Of a stretch of DNA of 64,000 nt, positions 47,117-59,232 are shown piece by piece. Position 1 is the first letter of the stretch. Each line of letters starts with the position of its first letter. A program made the translations under genes and the position numbers. The DNA lies in NCBI RefSeq assembly GCF_019343455.1, contig NZ_CP049362.1:1488001-1552000 (forward strand), given 5' to 3'. The stretch is from Alcaligenes ammonioxydans (lineage in GTDB: Bacteria; Pseudomonadota; Gammaproteobacteria; Burkholderiales; Burkholderiaceae_B). The notes under the pieces are model-generated. The model made no database searches. It was not told where the DNA came from and worked only from the letters and a program-made list of their open reading frames with translations.

Positions 47117-49407
47117 TGGATCGCTTAAACCCGGAACAGCGAGCCGCCGTCACCTTACCCTCTGGCCATGCCTTGGTGCTGGCCGGAGCTGGTAGCGGGA
47201 AAACCAGTGTCCTGACCTCCCGAATGGCCTGGTTAATCCAGACCGGGCAGGTCAGCCCACACGGCCTTGCTGCTGTTACCTTCACCAATAAAGCCGCGCG
47301 CGAAATGCTGACGCGGCTTACTTCTTTATTGCCCATCGACACCCGCGGTATGTGGGTGGGAACCTTCCACGGTCTGTGCAATCGCTTGCTGCGCATGCAT
47401 TATCGCGATGCCGGGCTGGTACAGACATTCCAGATTCTGGATACGGCTGACCAACTGGCCTCTATCAAGCGCCTGGTCAAGGCCAATAATATTGATGACG
47501 AGAAATTCCCGCCCAAGGAAATCCAGAAATTCATCAATGCTTGCAAGGAAGACGGCCAGCGTCCTGGAGACCTGGACGCCCACGATCCCCACCGTCGCCG
47601 TCTGATCGAGCTCTATCAGCTGTATCAAGATCAATGCGAACGGGAGGGCGTCGTAGACTTTGGCGAGCTGCTGTTGCGTGCCTACGAGCTCCTGTCTCGT
47701 AATGCCCCTATTCGCGAGCATTATCAGCGCCGTTTCAAGCACATTCTGGTCGATGAGTTTCAGGACACCAACGTCCTGCAGTATCGTTGGCTGCGCTTGT
47801 TGGCGGGTGAGCAGGCCAGTTTGTTCGCCGTGGGTGATGATGACCAGTCCATCTATGCGTTCCGTGGTGCGAACGTGGGCAATATGGCCGACTTTGAGCG
47901 CGACTATGCTCGTGGCAATGTGATTCGTCTGGAGCAGAACTACCGCTCCTGTGGTCATATTCTGGAATCGGCCAATGCGCTGATCGAGAATAACAGTGGC
48001 CGTCTGGGCAAGAATCTGTGGACGGATAGTGGCGAAGGCGAGCTGGTGCGCATCAGCGAGCTGGCCTCCGATGCTCTGGAAGCGCAATGGATTGTGGATG
48101 AAGTTCGCGCCTTGATTGCCGAGGGCAAGCCGCGCCGCGAGATTGCCATTTTGTATCGCAGCAATGCCCAGTCGCGGGTCATTGAGCACAGGCTCTTTTC
48201 CCAGGGGCTGCCCTACAAGGTGTATGGCGGCCATCGCTTCTTCGAGCGCCAGGAGATCAAACATGTGCTGGCGTATCTGCGTTTGATGGATAACGCGGAT
48301 GACGATACGGCGTTTTTGCGTGTCGTGAATTTTCCCACGCGCGGAATTGGCGCCCGCTCTGTTGAGCAACTGGCCGATTTGGCGCGTGAACGTGGTACGA
48401 GTTTGCTGCGGGCCATTCCTTATCTGCAAGGGCGTGCAGCAACAAGTTTGATGCGTTTTGCCACGCTGATTCAGGATATGGCCAGCCAGGCACAGATTTT
48501 GTCCTTGCCCGAGCTGATTGAGCATGTGGTTCACCACAGTACCTTGCTGGCTCACTATCAGGCTGACCGTGAAGGCGCTGAACGGCTTGAGAACTTGCAG
48601 GAACTGGTGAACGCAGCCACCGTGTTTGTGGGTGAGGAAGGATTTGCCGAACTGCCTGCAGGCCGTGTTCCTGAAGCTGTGCCCGGTGAGTCCGAACAGG
48701 CAATGCAAAATCCGGAGCAAGCGGCAGCCTCTGTACTGGCACCCATGTCGCCCTTGGGCTCCTTCCTGACCCATGCTTCGCTGGAAGCGGGCGACAATCA
48801 GGCACAGGCGGGTCAGGATGCGATTCAGTTGATGACCATCCATGCAGCAAAAGGACTGGAGTTTGATGCAGTCTTTATCACTGGTCTGGAAGAGGGGCTT
48901 TTTCCTCATGAAAACAGCCTGTTTGACCCAGGTGGGATCGAGGAGGAGCGTCGCCTGATGTACGTGGCGATTACGCGGGCGCGTCAGCGTTTGTACATTA
49001 CCTTGGCGCAAAGCCGCATGTTGCATGGACAAACGCGTTACGCCATGCGCTCTCGCTTTCTGGAGGAGCTGCCGGAACAACACATCAAGTGGTTGTCGGC
49101 GCGTTACACCAGTTCGCCCATGCAGTCTGAAGCCAGTTCGGGTGCGTTCCGTCGTGGCCAAAGTTGGGAGTCCAAGGACAAGAGCTACTCGGCTCAGCCC
49201 TATGGCGGTCGTAGTCACACCAGTGTTCTGGAGGTGAACGGTCAGACCTTCCGGGTCGGGCAGGGCGTGCACCACAATCGTTTTGGTGAAGGCACCATCA
49301 TCAACCTGACCGGTCAGGGGGAGGATGCACAGGCTTTGATCCAGTTTCGCGAAGTGGGAAGCAAGACCCTGGCCTTGGCGATCGCCAAGCTGGATACGGT
49401 TAGCTAA
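47113..49407 (+). CDS. uvrD: UvrD/Rep-type DNA helicase
   Basis: A 764-residue superfamily 1A 3'-5' helicase. Motif I ALVLAGAGSGKTSVLTSR, Ia VTFTNKAAREML, motif II ILVDEFQDTN, motif III VGDDDQSIYAFRGAN, motif IV LEQNYRS, and motifs V-VI MTIHAAKGLEFDAVFITGLE and LMYVAITRARQRLYIT are all visible. The C-terminal QTFRVGQGVHHNRFGEGTI region is the Tudor-like tail of UvrD/PcrA. It functions in nucleotide-excision and mismatch repair. ATGATG start; the second ATG is equally plausible. Confidence 0.95.
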   Translation: MMDRLNPEQRAAVTLPSGHALVLAGAGSGKTSVLTSRMAWLIQTGQVSPHGLAAVTFTNKAAREMLTRLTSLLPIDTRGMWVGTFHGLCNRLLRMHYRDAGLVQTFQILDTADQLASIKRLVKANNIDDEKFPPKEIQKFINACKEDGQRPGDLDAHDPHRRRLIELYQLYQDQCEREGVVDFGELLLRAYELLSRNAPIREHYQRRFKHILVDEFQDTNVLQYRWLRLLAGEQASLFAVGDDDQSIYAFRGANVGNMADFERDYARGNVIRLEQNYRSCGHILESANALIENNSGRLGKNLWTDSGEGELVRISELASDALEAQWIVDEVRALIAEGKPRREIAILYRSNAQSRVIEHRLFSQGLPYKVYGGHRFFERQEIKHVLAYLRLMDNADDDTAFLRVVNFPTRGIGARSVEQLADLARERGTSLLRAIPYLQGRAATSLMRFATLIQDMASQAQILSLPELIEHVVHHSTLLAHYQADREGAERLENLQELVNAATVFVGEEGFAELPAGRVPEAVPGESEQAMQNPEQAAASVLAPMSPLGSFLTHASLEAGDNQAQAGQDAIQLMTIHAAKGLEFDAVFITGLEEGLFPHENSLFDPGGIEEERRLMYVAITRARQRLYITLAQSRMLHGQTRYAMRSRFLEELPEQHIKWLSARYTSSPMQSEASSGAFRRGQSWESKDKSYSAQPYGGRSHTSVLEVNGQTFRVGQGVHHNRFGEGTIINLTGQGEDAQALIQFREVGSKTLALAIAKLDTVS

Positions 49408-49439
49408 GCAAGAGCCAGACAGGCCATAGCAAACTGAGG

Positions 49440-49465
49440 GCCCCCGCAATGACGGGGGCTTTTTT
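49440..49465 (+). terminator. Intrinsic terminator of uvrD
   Basis: GCCCCCG at 49440-49446 pairs with CGGGGGC at 49453-49459 and is followed by six T residues. It lies 33 bp after the stop. Confidence 0.92.
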
Positions 49466-50164
49466 AATGCTCTGTGCCTGGAGCACCGCAAGCTCCTCTA
49501 CCTTGGCCTATGAGTCTATCTCCGTCTTTGTTTCTTTCTGTTGGCCTTGGGCATGAGCAGGTTTTTTGATCCTGTACGAGTCTACGTCTGCATCTGAACA
49601 GGACGATGAACCCGGGCCTGACCCTGAAACCGAACCCGGAATGCGCTTTAAGCCGGTCCCCATCCGGGACGGCAACTTTAATCTCATCCCCAGTCCCACT
49701 CCCATTCTGACGCCTGGCCCAGGTCCTGGCCATGGCATTCACCCCAGCCTGAACCAGTGCTTGGAGTCTGGAGCTGATTTTCAGCCTTTGCTCCCCGTGT
49801 TTAAGCCGTCACGCCCAGCTTGTACGTGCTGATAAGGCAGACCACTCTTGAACCTTCTGCCATTACGGTCAGATAGTGTGCATTTTTGTCGAGCATCCGA
49901 CTCCCATCCTGGTCGGTTTAGTGTCTGTCAGCGCGCCACGTCAAGCGGATGGATAAAAGTCTAGCCTTCTTCCTCGGACGGATGAACGACTGCTCGATTT
50001 TCTAAAGAACCTTGTTTAGCGCGGGTTTCCGCGCGTTCGTCCTTGCCCTTAAATCTCAATCCAAGCGTTATATATAAGGGTTATATTTTCTAGTTATAAA
50101 ATGGGTGCCCCCATAAAATCGAAGCCTAAATTAATTACAGTAACAAACATACATGGAGGCGATC
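49466..50164. other. Long spacer with Pro/Gly-rich frame and A/T-rich sorA upstream region
   Basis: 700 bp without a gene I trust. A plus-strand frame from TTG 49566 to 49832 would give 88 residues with a Pro/Gly-rich, repetitive middle (GPDPETEPG, PTPILTPGPGPGHG); GAGCAGG lies just before the TTG, but no family is known and a minus-strand alternative (49508-49738) exists. From 50066 to 50100 three GTTATA copies (50067, 50080, 50093) lie in an AT-rich tract 70-100 bases before sorA, which could be promoter or operator elements. Confidence 0.35.
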
Positions 50165-51385
50165 ATGGAACCTAGCAATCTTTCACGTCGGCGCATGCTT
50201 TTGTCGACAGGCGGGGTGATGGCCCTGGCTGGTACCGCAAGTCTGACCCCTTTGTCAGCCGCTCTGGCTCAGGAAAAGGCTAAAACGCAAGCGAAAGCTC
50301 TGCCGGCCTATGCGTCCTGGAAACATGCCGACAGTTTGATCGTGCATAGCGCCAATACGATTGAAACCAAACGCAGCGCCTTTGGCTCCGGTTTGATTAC
50401 ACCGCTGGATCGCTTGTTCGTACGCAATAATGTAGCCCCTCCGTCCGAGCAGATCGTGGCTGATCCGGATGCCTGGGTATTGTCCATCAAGGGGGTGAAG
50501 AACCCACAGGACATGACCGTGGCCCAGCTCAAGCGTCTGGGTCTGGTTGCCGTGCCGATGGTGCTGCAGTGCTCGGGTAACGGCCGTGCCTACTTTCCTG
50601 AAAAACCCAGCGGCACCAAGTGGACCGTGGGTGCAGCAGGCTGTGTCGTGTTCTCGGGCGTACCTGTCAAGGCTGTGCTGGAAGCTACCGGCGGAATGGA
50701 CGCCGGCGCTAAGTACATGACGGGTACCGGTGGGGAGGATATTCCAGAAGGCCTGGACCCCAATACCATCATGGTGGAGCGTTCACTGCCGCTGGAAGCG
50801 ATTGATGACGCTATTTTGGCCTGGGAGATCAATGGTCAGCCCATTCCCCTGGCTCACGGTGGCCCATTGCGTTTGATCGTGCCGGGTTACACGGGCGTCA
50901 ATAATGTCAAATACATCAAGCAACTGGCCTTTAGCAAGGACCAGTCGGCTGCCAGCATTCAGCAAAACAGCTACCGCATGACGCCTATGGGCGAAAAGAC
51001 CAATGTGAATCAGGAATCGGTGTGGGAAATGCCGGTCAAGTCCTGGATCACCAGCCCGAACGGCGAGCCTGGCGAAGACCTCAAGGCAGGACTCGTACAG
51101 ATTCAAGGCCTGGCCTTTGGCGGCATGTCCGCTGCCAAGGAGGTGGAAGTGACGGTGGACGGCGGCAAGAACTGGGTCAAGGCCCAGTTCGTTGGCCCGG
51201 ACCTGGGCAAGTATGCCTGGCGCCAGTTTGTGGTGGGCATGGACCTGAAGCCTGGTCAATATGAAATCGCCAGCCGCGCGACCAGTGAAGCCGGCACGGT
51301 TCAACCTGAGGAGCGCGTGGCTAACAGCCATGGCTATTTGAATAATAGTTGGCGTGACCACATGTTGGCGGTCACCGTTGTTTAA
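50165..51385 (+). CDS. sorA: Sulfite dehydrogenase, molybdenum cofactor subunit (SorA-like)
   Basis: Periplasmic oxidation of sulfite to sulfate. The 406-residue protein has a twin-arginine signal (LSRRRMLLSTGGVMALAGTA) cut after the Ala-rich AALAQ, a sulfite-oxidase molybdopterin domain with the molybdenum ligand Cys136 in MVLQCSGNGRAYF, PLAHGGPLRLIVPGYTGVN, and a C-terminal dimerisation domain (AAKEVEVTVDGGKNWVKAQF). ATG 50165 has GGAGG 10 bases upstream; the ATG at 50153 is four codons longer. sorB, its cytochrome partner, follows after 53 bp containing a hairpin. Confidence 0.93.
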   Translation: MEPSNLSRRRMLLSTGGVMALAGTASLTPLSAALAQEKAKTQAKALPAYASWKHADSLIVHSANTIETKRSAFGSGLITPLDRLFVRNNVAPPSEQIVADPDAWVLSIKGVKNPQDMTVAQLKRLGLVAVPMVLQCSGNGRAYFPEKPSGTKWTVGAAGCVVFSGVPVKAVLEATGGMDAGAKYMTGTGGEDIPEGLDPNTIMVERSLPLEAIDDAILAWEINGQPIPLAHGGPLRLIVPGYTGVNNVKYIKQLAFSKDQSAASIQQNSYRMTPMGEKTNVNQESVWEMPVKSWITSPNGEPGEDLKAGLVQIQGLAFGGMSAAKEVEVTVDGGKNWVKAQFVGPDLGKYAWRQFVVGMDLKPGQYEIASRATSEAGTVQPEERVANSHGYLNNSWRDHMLAVTVV

Positions 51386-51401
51386 GTATTAAATGTTGTA
51401 G

Positions 51402-51423
51402 CCACCCCGACACGTCGGGGTGG
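51402..51423 (+). other. Intercistronic hairpin between sorA and sorB
   Basis: CCACCCCGAC at 51402-51411 and GTCGGGGTGG at 51414-51423 form a 10-bp stem with a 2-base loop (in practice 9 bp with a 4-base loop). It has no T-run. It may stabilise the sorA mRNA or tune the SorA:SorB ratio. Confidence 0.6.
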
Positions 51424-51438
51424 GTTCGGAAGGAAATC

Positions 51439-51750
51439 ATGAAGAAATACCTCGTTGTTGCTGCTGCCTGTTTGTTTGCTGTTGCAGGTCAGGCCCATGC
51501 AGATGAGCAAGGCAAAGTTCTGTTTAGCAGCGGTGCCAAACCTATTGCCTGTGCGGTTTGTCATACCTTGGCCGATGCCGGTTCTGCCGGTGCCATCGGC
51601 CCTGATCTGGATGAGTTGCAGCCCTCGAAAGAGCAAATCCTGAAAGTCATGAAAGAGGGTATGGGTGCCATGCCCTCGTTCGCGCAGACCTTGAGCGATG
51701 AAGAGCGCGACGCCATCGCGACCTACGTCAGTTCCGTAGCAGGACAGTAA
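51439..51750 (+). CDS. sorB: Sulfite dehydrogenase cytochrome c subunit (SorB-like)
   Basis: A 103-residue class I monohaem cytochrome c. Signal peptide MKKYLVVAAACLFAVAGQAHA, haem motif CAVCH (around residue 38-42) and the axial Met in GMGAMPSF. It accepts electrons from SorA and passes them to a cytochrome oxidase. It follows sorA directly on the same strand; its small size and position are as in the Starkeya-type sorAB pair. Confidence 0.9.
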   Translation: MKKYLVVAAACLFAVAGQAHADEQGKVLFSSGAKPIACAVCHTLADAGSAGAIGPDLDELQPSKEQILKVMKEGMGAMPSFAQTLSDEERDAIATYVSSVAGQ

Positions 51751-51786
51751 AACCTGCGATTGCCCCTTGGGGCAGATCTGGCCGCC

Positions 51787-53763
51787 TTACCGTTCAGTCT
51801 CCTGTTCAGGAGGCAGAAATTCGGTAGGCGGTTTTTTGTTGGCATTGTGATGGAGTACGCGCGCTGGACGACCTTGATCGTCCAGCCAGATTTGGCCCAG
51901 CCCTGACCCATTCCAGACGCGCTCACCATGCTGGCGTTGATCGGGCAGGCGGGGTGTGATGCTCAAGTCACGCCGTTGCGTAAACCAATTCAGCGGCGAG
52001 CGGGGCGAGTAAAGCCAACGGTTGAGCCGATCCAGCCAGTTGAGCAAACCTTCCGGAAATTCATTTTTAATGCCGCTGCTGGTGACCTGCCAGATATGCG
52101 GGATATGTTTGCTATGGCGCACCTGCACGTCGTAGACAAATGAATAATGCACATCACCGGACAAAATGACGTAATTGCCCGGCGTGCGTGAATGCCGGAA
52201 AATATTGAGCATGGTGTTGGCGGCTCCGCGGTGGGCCATCCAGTTTTCCGCATCTACTGTCAGCGCAAAACCGGCGTACGTGCAGATTCTTTGTATGACC
52301 TCAATCAGTTTGACGCCAAACATAGGGGTGGGCGAGACAATGACCGCAGCGCGTTCATCCAGCAACTCGTGCTGTAGCTCGGTCAGGGATTCCCAATCCA
52401 TCAGGCCGGAAGGACGGCTGGGCAAGCGGCGGTTGTGCCAGCGGCGTGTACGGGTGTCCAGTACGATCAGCGTAGGCTGAGTGCGCAGCACATAGTCCCA
52501 TTGACGGAAATCCAGCAGCTCTTTGATCAGGGCGTCCTGGGTCGCATGGTCCAGGCGATGATGCTCGTCTGGTGAACGTGTCCAGGCGTTGACGGTGTTC
52601 AGAACGGGCTCAAAGACATCAGGACGGTTGCCCCAGGCCTGACACAACATATACGCCACCAGCGCATTGCCCACGATCTGACGAGAAAAAGGGTGGCCGT
52701 AGGCCGTGCTTTCCCATTTGGCCGACAGGTTCCAGTCATCGGTAATGTCGTGGTCATCAAAAATCATCAGTGTCTGTACATGCGCCAGCAAGCGTGCCGC
52801 TTGGGGCAGGTCCTGACGAAAACCTTCTAAGGCAAGCGATTCACGTTGCCAGCGCTGCTGGTGCTCAGCGGAGAGCTCTGGCGGAGTGGGCTCGCCAATG
52901 ATTTGCCAGGCAGTGGGGGACCAGACCAGCAAGTACATGGCCAGGACTTCGGCCAATGTCACCAGGTGATTGTGTGCATTGGCGGTAGTGAAAATGGGTT
53001 TTTCCACACCGCCGAAGAAGCGCTCGCGCAAATCTTCATTGGACTTGAAGGCAGGCAGCAGATCAGCCCGCCGATAATAGCTGGCAGGGTGGCGGTAAAG
53101 AGATTCGCTGTCGGACACGACCGCGCCTTCCAGATATTCCCCGAACAATCCCAAGCGTTCAATCAGTGCATGGATGGCTGCCAGCATTGGGCCTGCCACA
53201 TCGTCGGCATAGATCTGATCGCCAGCCAGCATCAGTAAAGCGGGCCGCATATCGGCGTGGCTGATATGTTCGCTCAAGACCCGGTCGGCTTGTGCTAAGC
53301 CGTCGCGGGACGCGTGATGCGGCTTGCGGCAAGAGCCAAACATCAGATTGTCAGCGCGGCTGGACAGCACCAGGCTGGGTCGGGTTTGGCCTTGATGCAG
53401 CAGGTGAGGGGCCCAATCTGCGATGGTTTGCTCCGTTTCACACGCTGAGTGCAGAATCAGGTCGTAGAAAACAAGCGTATCCAGGGGCAGCGGGTCGGCA
53501 AGCTGCACATCAATGAAGTGGATAAAGGCGTGCTTGCCAATGGGCACGATACGGCATTGCCCGGCATCCAGTGCAATGCGATGGGCATGGGCGCCTTGCG
53601 GTTCCAGAAGCAGTTCCAGCGACAGGGCTGAGCTGCCAACCAGCCACAAATTCAGACGTTGCGCATCGAGACGACGCAAAATAGGGCCGGCCAGCACGGG
53701 CGGCAAGTTCGAGGAGGAATGGGAGAGATTCAAACGGGTTACAGCCAGAATCAGAAAGGACAA
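51787..53763 (-). CDS. PhoD-like alkaline phosphatase/phosphodiesterase family protein
   Basis: A 658-residue metallophosphatase. It has MFGSCRKPHHASRDGLAQAD, LMLAGDQIYADDVAGPMLAA, IFDDHDITDDWNLS and YVILSGDVHYSFVYDV, the metal-binding motifs of the PhoD family. The N-terminal 100 residues form a beta domain. No signal peptide is evident (MSFLILAVTRLNL start), so it may be cytosolic, unlike secreted PhoD. The residue order and length differ from Bacillus PhoD (~580). It is convergent with sorB (36 bp). Confidence 0.85.
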   Translation of the reverse strand: MSFLILAVTRLNLSHSSSNLPPVLAGPILRRLDAQRLNLWLVGSSALSLELLLEPQGAHAHRIALDAGQCRIVPIGKHAFIHFIDVQLADPLPLDTLVFYDLILHSACETEQTIADWAPHLLHQGQTRPSLVLSSRADNLMFGSCRKPHHASRDGLAQADRVLSEHISHADMRPALLMLAGDQIYADDVAGPMLAAIHALIERLGLFGEYLEGAVVSDSESLYRHPASYYRRADLLPAFKSNEDLRERFFGGVEKPIFTTANAHNHLVTLAEVLAMYLLVWSPTAWQIIGEPTPPELSAEHQQRWQRESLALEGFRQDLPQAARLLAHVQTLMIFDDHDITDDWNLSAKWESTAYGHPFSRQIVGNALVAYMLCQAWGNRPDVFEPVLNTVNAWTRSPDEHHRLDHATQDALIKELLDFRQWDYVLRTQPTLIVLDTRTRRWHNRRLPSRPSGLMDWESLTELQHELLDERAAVIVSPTPMFGVKLIEVIQRICTYAGFALTVDAENWMAHRGAANTMLNIFRHSRTPGNYVILSGDVHYSFVYDVQVRHSKHIPHIWQVTSSGIKNEFPEGLLNWLDRLNRWLYSPRSPLNWFTQRRDLSITPRLPDQRQHGERVWNGSGLGQIWLDDQGRPARVLHHNANKKPPTEFLPPEQETER

Positions 53764-53860
53764 TGGACAGCATTATGCGCATAAAGTTGCACGTTGGGCG
53801 GTGTCATTGTGTGCGGGGGGCGAGGATCGGGTGCGGATGTAGGCTTTTGAGCACAGAGAT

Positions 53861-53882
53861 GCAGATGGCGGACACCATCTGC
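53861..53882 (-). terminator. Hairpin downstream of the conserved hypothetical gene
   Basis: GCAGATGG at 53861-53868 pairs with CCATCTGC at 53875-53882 (8 bp, 6-base loop), about 50 bp after the stop of the gene at 53932. It lacks a T-run, so termination is uncertain. Confidence 0.35.
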
Positions 53883-53931
53883 CTGATGGGCTGTTGTGGG
53901 CAGGATGAGTAGGGTTTGGCGGCGCGGCGGT

Positions 53932-54318
53932 TTAGCTGTTTTCCAGGGCGGGAGTGGCCTGCAAATAAGCGGTGACTTGCGAATCGAGCTCATCCTCATG
54001 TACGACACGAACAGGAAAACCCAGTTTCTTGCTCAGCGGGGCGACGAATGCATTCAGGGAAAAGGCCATCAAGGCATTGTTCACGACCACCAGGCTGGCC
54101 GCGCAGCACAGGCGTAGACGATCGCGATTGTCTTTGATCCATTGAGAAAATGCTTCTGCGTCATTGTCAGGTCCGTCTGACGCAGCTCCCGGAAGCTCGC
54201 GTGTCAGCAGCACAAAGCGCTGACCCTGTTCCAGCAAGGCTTCCAGTTGCTCTTTCCAGTTGGAAGGAGAGTCGTTCGAGATCCAGATACGGGGAAAATC
54301 CTGTGTTGCAAGGTGCAT
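53932..54318 (-). CDS. Conserved hypothetical protein
   Basis: A 128-residue cytosolic protein with no family I recognise. From ATG 54318 it begins MHLATQDFPRIWISNDSPSN and has a Trp/Leu-rich helix (WKEQLEALLEQGQRFVLLTR), SQWIKDNRDRLRLCCAASLVVVNN and a Phe-rich middle (AFSLNAFVAPLSKKLGFPVR), ending in an acidic tail. An upstream reading exists only through a non-standard start (ATT at 54396), so I reject it. It lies between the PhoD-like and ABC-F genes with 168 and 114 bp gaps. Confidence 0.6.
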   Translation of the reverse strand: MHLATQDFPRIWISNDSPSNWKEQLEALLEQGQRFVLLTRELPGAASDGPDNDAEAFSQWIKDNRDRLRLCCAASLVVVNNALMAFSLNAFVAPLSKKLGFPVRVVHEDELDSQVTAYLQATPALENS

Positions 54319-54432
54319 GGTCAAGTTCTGATGTGGTCGGTTGAGGGCATAAAGGTACGTGGTGGGGCGTGCTGGCTCTGTTTGCGTCGCCAGCAATGTC
54401 GCAGGGGCAAAGCCCTTATCGATCAGGTCGAT

Positions 54433-56357
54433 TCAAGCCTGCCGCCCGATTTCCTCCAGGGCTTCCTGAATCTCCAGCCATTCTTCTTCCAGGGCTTGGT
54501 GCGTTTTGCTCAGCTCGCCATGCTCGCTCATCAGGGCGGGGCGTTGATCCTTGTAGCTGTCTGAATAGAAGTCCGGGTCCTGCATCAAGGTATCCAGCTC
54601 GTGCAGACGTTGCTGGGTTTTTTCCATTCCGGCTTCCACTTTTTTCAAGCGGCTTTCCAAGGGTTTGCGTTGCTGTGCCTGGCGTTGGCGTAATTCCGCT
54701 TCCTGCCTGCGTTGGGTCTTGCGGTCGGTGCCCTCATTGCCGTTATCGTTCGCTCGTGCTTCTTGACGCGCTTCCGAACGTGATTGCGCACTGCGGGCCA
54801 GTAGCCAGTCGCGGTAGTCTTCCAGGTCGCCATCAAACTCCTGAACCTGGCCATCGGCCACGATCCAGAAAGAATCAACGGTAGAACGCAACAAATGGCG
54901 ATCGTGCGATACCAGCAGCACGCTGCCACCGTAATCAGCCAAGGCCGTCGCCAGGGCTTCACGGGTATCCACATCCAAGTGGTTGGTGGGCTCGTCCAGC
55001 AGAAGCAGGTTAGGTTTTTGCCAAACAATCAGGGACAGGGCCAGACGCGCCTTTTCACCACCCGAAAAGGGGGCGGTCAGGCTGGTGACCATATCACCGC
55101 TAAAGCCGAAGGAGCCGAGGTAGTTGCGCAGCTCCTGCTCGCGCACATCTGGTGCCAGCCGCGCCAGATGCTGCAAGGGAGTCGAGTCGGGATCAATGGA
55201 ATCGAGCTGGTGCTGGGCAAAGTAACCAATCACGAGCCCCTTGGATTCCAGGCGTTCGCCTGTGACGGGAGCCAGCTTGCCGGCCAGGGTTTTGACCAGC
55301 GTGGACTTGCCCGCACCGTTCATCCCCAAAATACCCACCCGGGCGCCGCCCCGCACCATCAGACGTACCTGGCTCAAAATAGGCTTGTCTTGTCCAGGGT
55401 AGCCCAGGTCGGCCCGATCCAGCGTCAGCAGTGGGTCAGGGGTGTACTCCGGTGAGGGCAGGCGAATCGATACGCTGGAGTCGTCACGCAAGGGTGTCAA
55501 GGTTTGCATGCGTGCCAGGGCCTTGACCCGGCTTTGCGCCTGCTTGGCCTTGGTGGCCTGAGCCTTGAAGCGGTCAATAAAGCTTTGCAGACGGGCGGCT
55601 TCACGAGTCTGGCGTTCGTACGCAATCTGACTTTGCTGTACGCGTTCGGCGCGTTGCATCAGAAAGTCGTTATAGCCACCCTTGTAGCGAACCAGTTTGC
55701 CTTGGTCTACGTGCAGAATCGAACGAGCCACTGCATCCAGAAATTCGGTGTCATGCGAAATCAGCAAGACAGTGCCGGGATAAGAACCCAACCAGCGCTC
55801 CAGCCAGAGCATGGCGTCCAGATCCAGGTGGTTGGTGGGCTCGTCGAGCAAGAGCAGGTCCGAGGGGGCCATCAATGCGCGTGCCAGTGACAAGCGCATT
55901 TGCCAGCCGCCGGAGAACTCGCGTACCGGCAGCATCCACTGATCGGGACGGAAACCCAGCCCTGCCAGCAGTTGCTCGGCACGCGAGGGAGCCGACCAGG
56001 CATCGGCCTCGATCAGCGCATTTTCCAGCTCAGCAATGGTCTGGCCGTCGCTGTCAGGGGTATTGGCACGCTGTTCCTGCAAGGCTCGCAGACGTTCGTC
56101 ACCATCGATAACGAATTCGCGGGCGGGGCGGTCACGGTCCGGGATGGTCTGGCGCACACTGGCCACTTCCCAGACCTCAGGAATGCTCAGGTCGCCCCCG
56201 TCCAGGTCCAGCTCGCCTTGCAGCAAAGCGAACAGCGAGGACTTGCCTGCGCCGTTCTTGCCCACGATACCCAGACGCTCGCCTGGGTTAACGATGAAAT
56301 CGGTATTGTCCAGCAGGACTTTGACGCCGCGACGCAGCGTAATTCCAGTAGCGCGTA

Positions 56358-56361
<4 letters not shown>
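54433..56361 (-). CDS. ABC-F family ATPase (YheS/Uup-type)
   Basis: A 642-residue soluble ABC-F protein with two ATPase domains joined by a P-site linker; no membrane part. Walker A sequences are GIVGKNGAGKSSLFALL and GILGMNGAGKSTLVKTL; signatures FSGGWQMRLSLARAL and FSGGEKARLALSL; Walker B LLLLDEPTNHLD twice. The C-terminal ~100 residues form a basic coiled coil (RRQEAELRQRQAQQRKP), like YheS. ABC-F proteins act on the ribosome. It overlaps prmB by four bases. Confidence 0.9.

Positions 56362-59232
<2,871 letters not shown>

Noticed and set aside
47326..49491. A 721-codon minus-strand open frame opposite uvrD
   Set aside because: It lies opposite a gene with complete helicase motifs. Long antisense frames are expected from GC-rich codon bias; no family motif or ribosome site was seen.
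51761..51774. TGCCCC/GGGGCA hairpin between sorB and the PhoD-like gene
   Set aside because: Only a 6-bp stem with a 2-base loop and no T-run; too weak to call a terminator.
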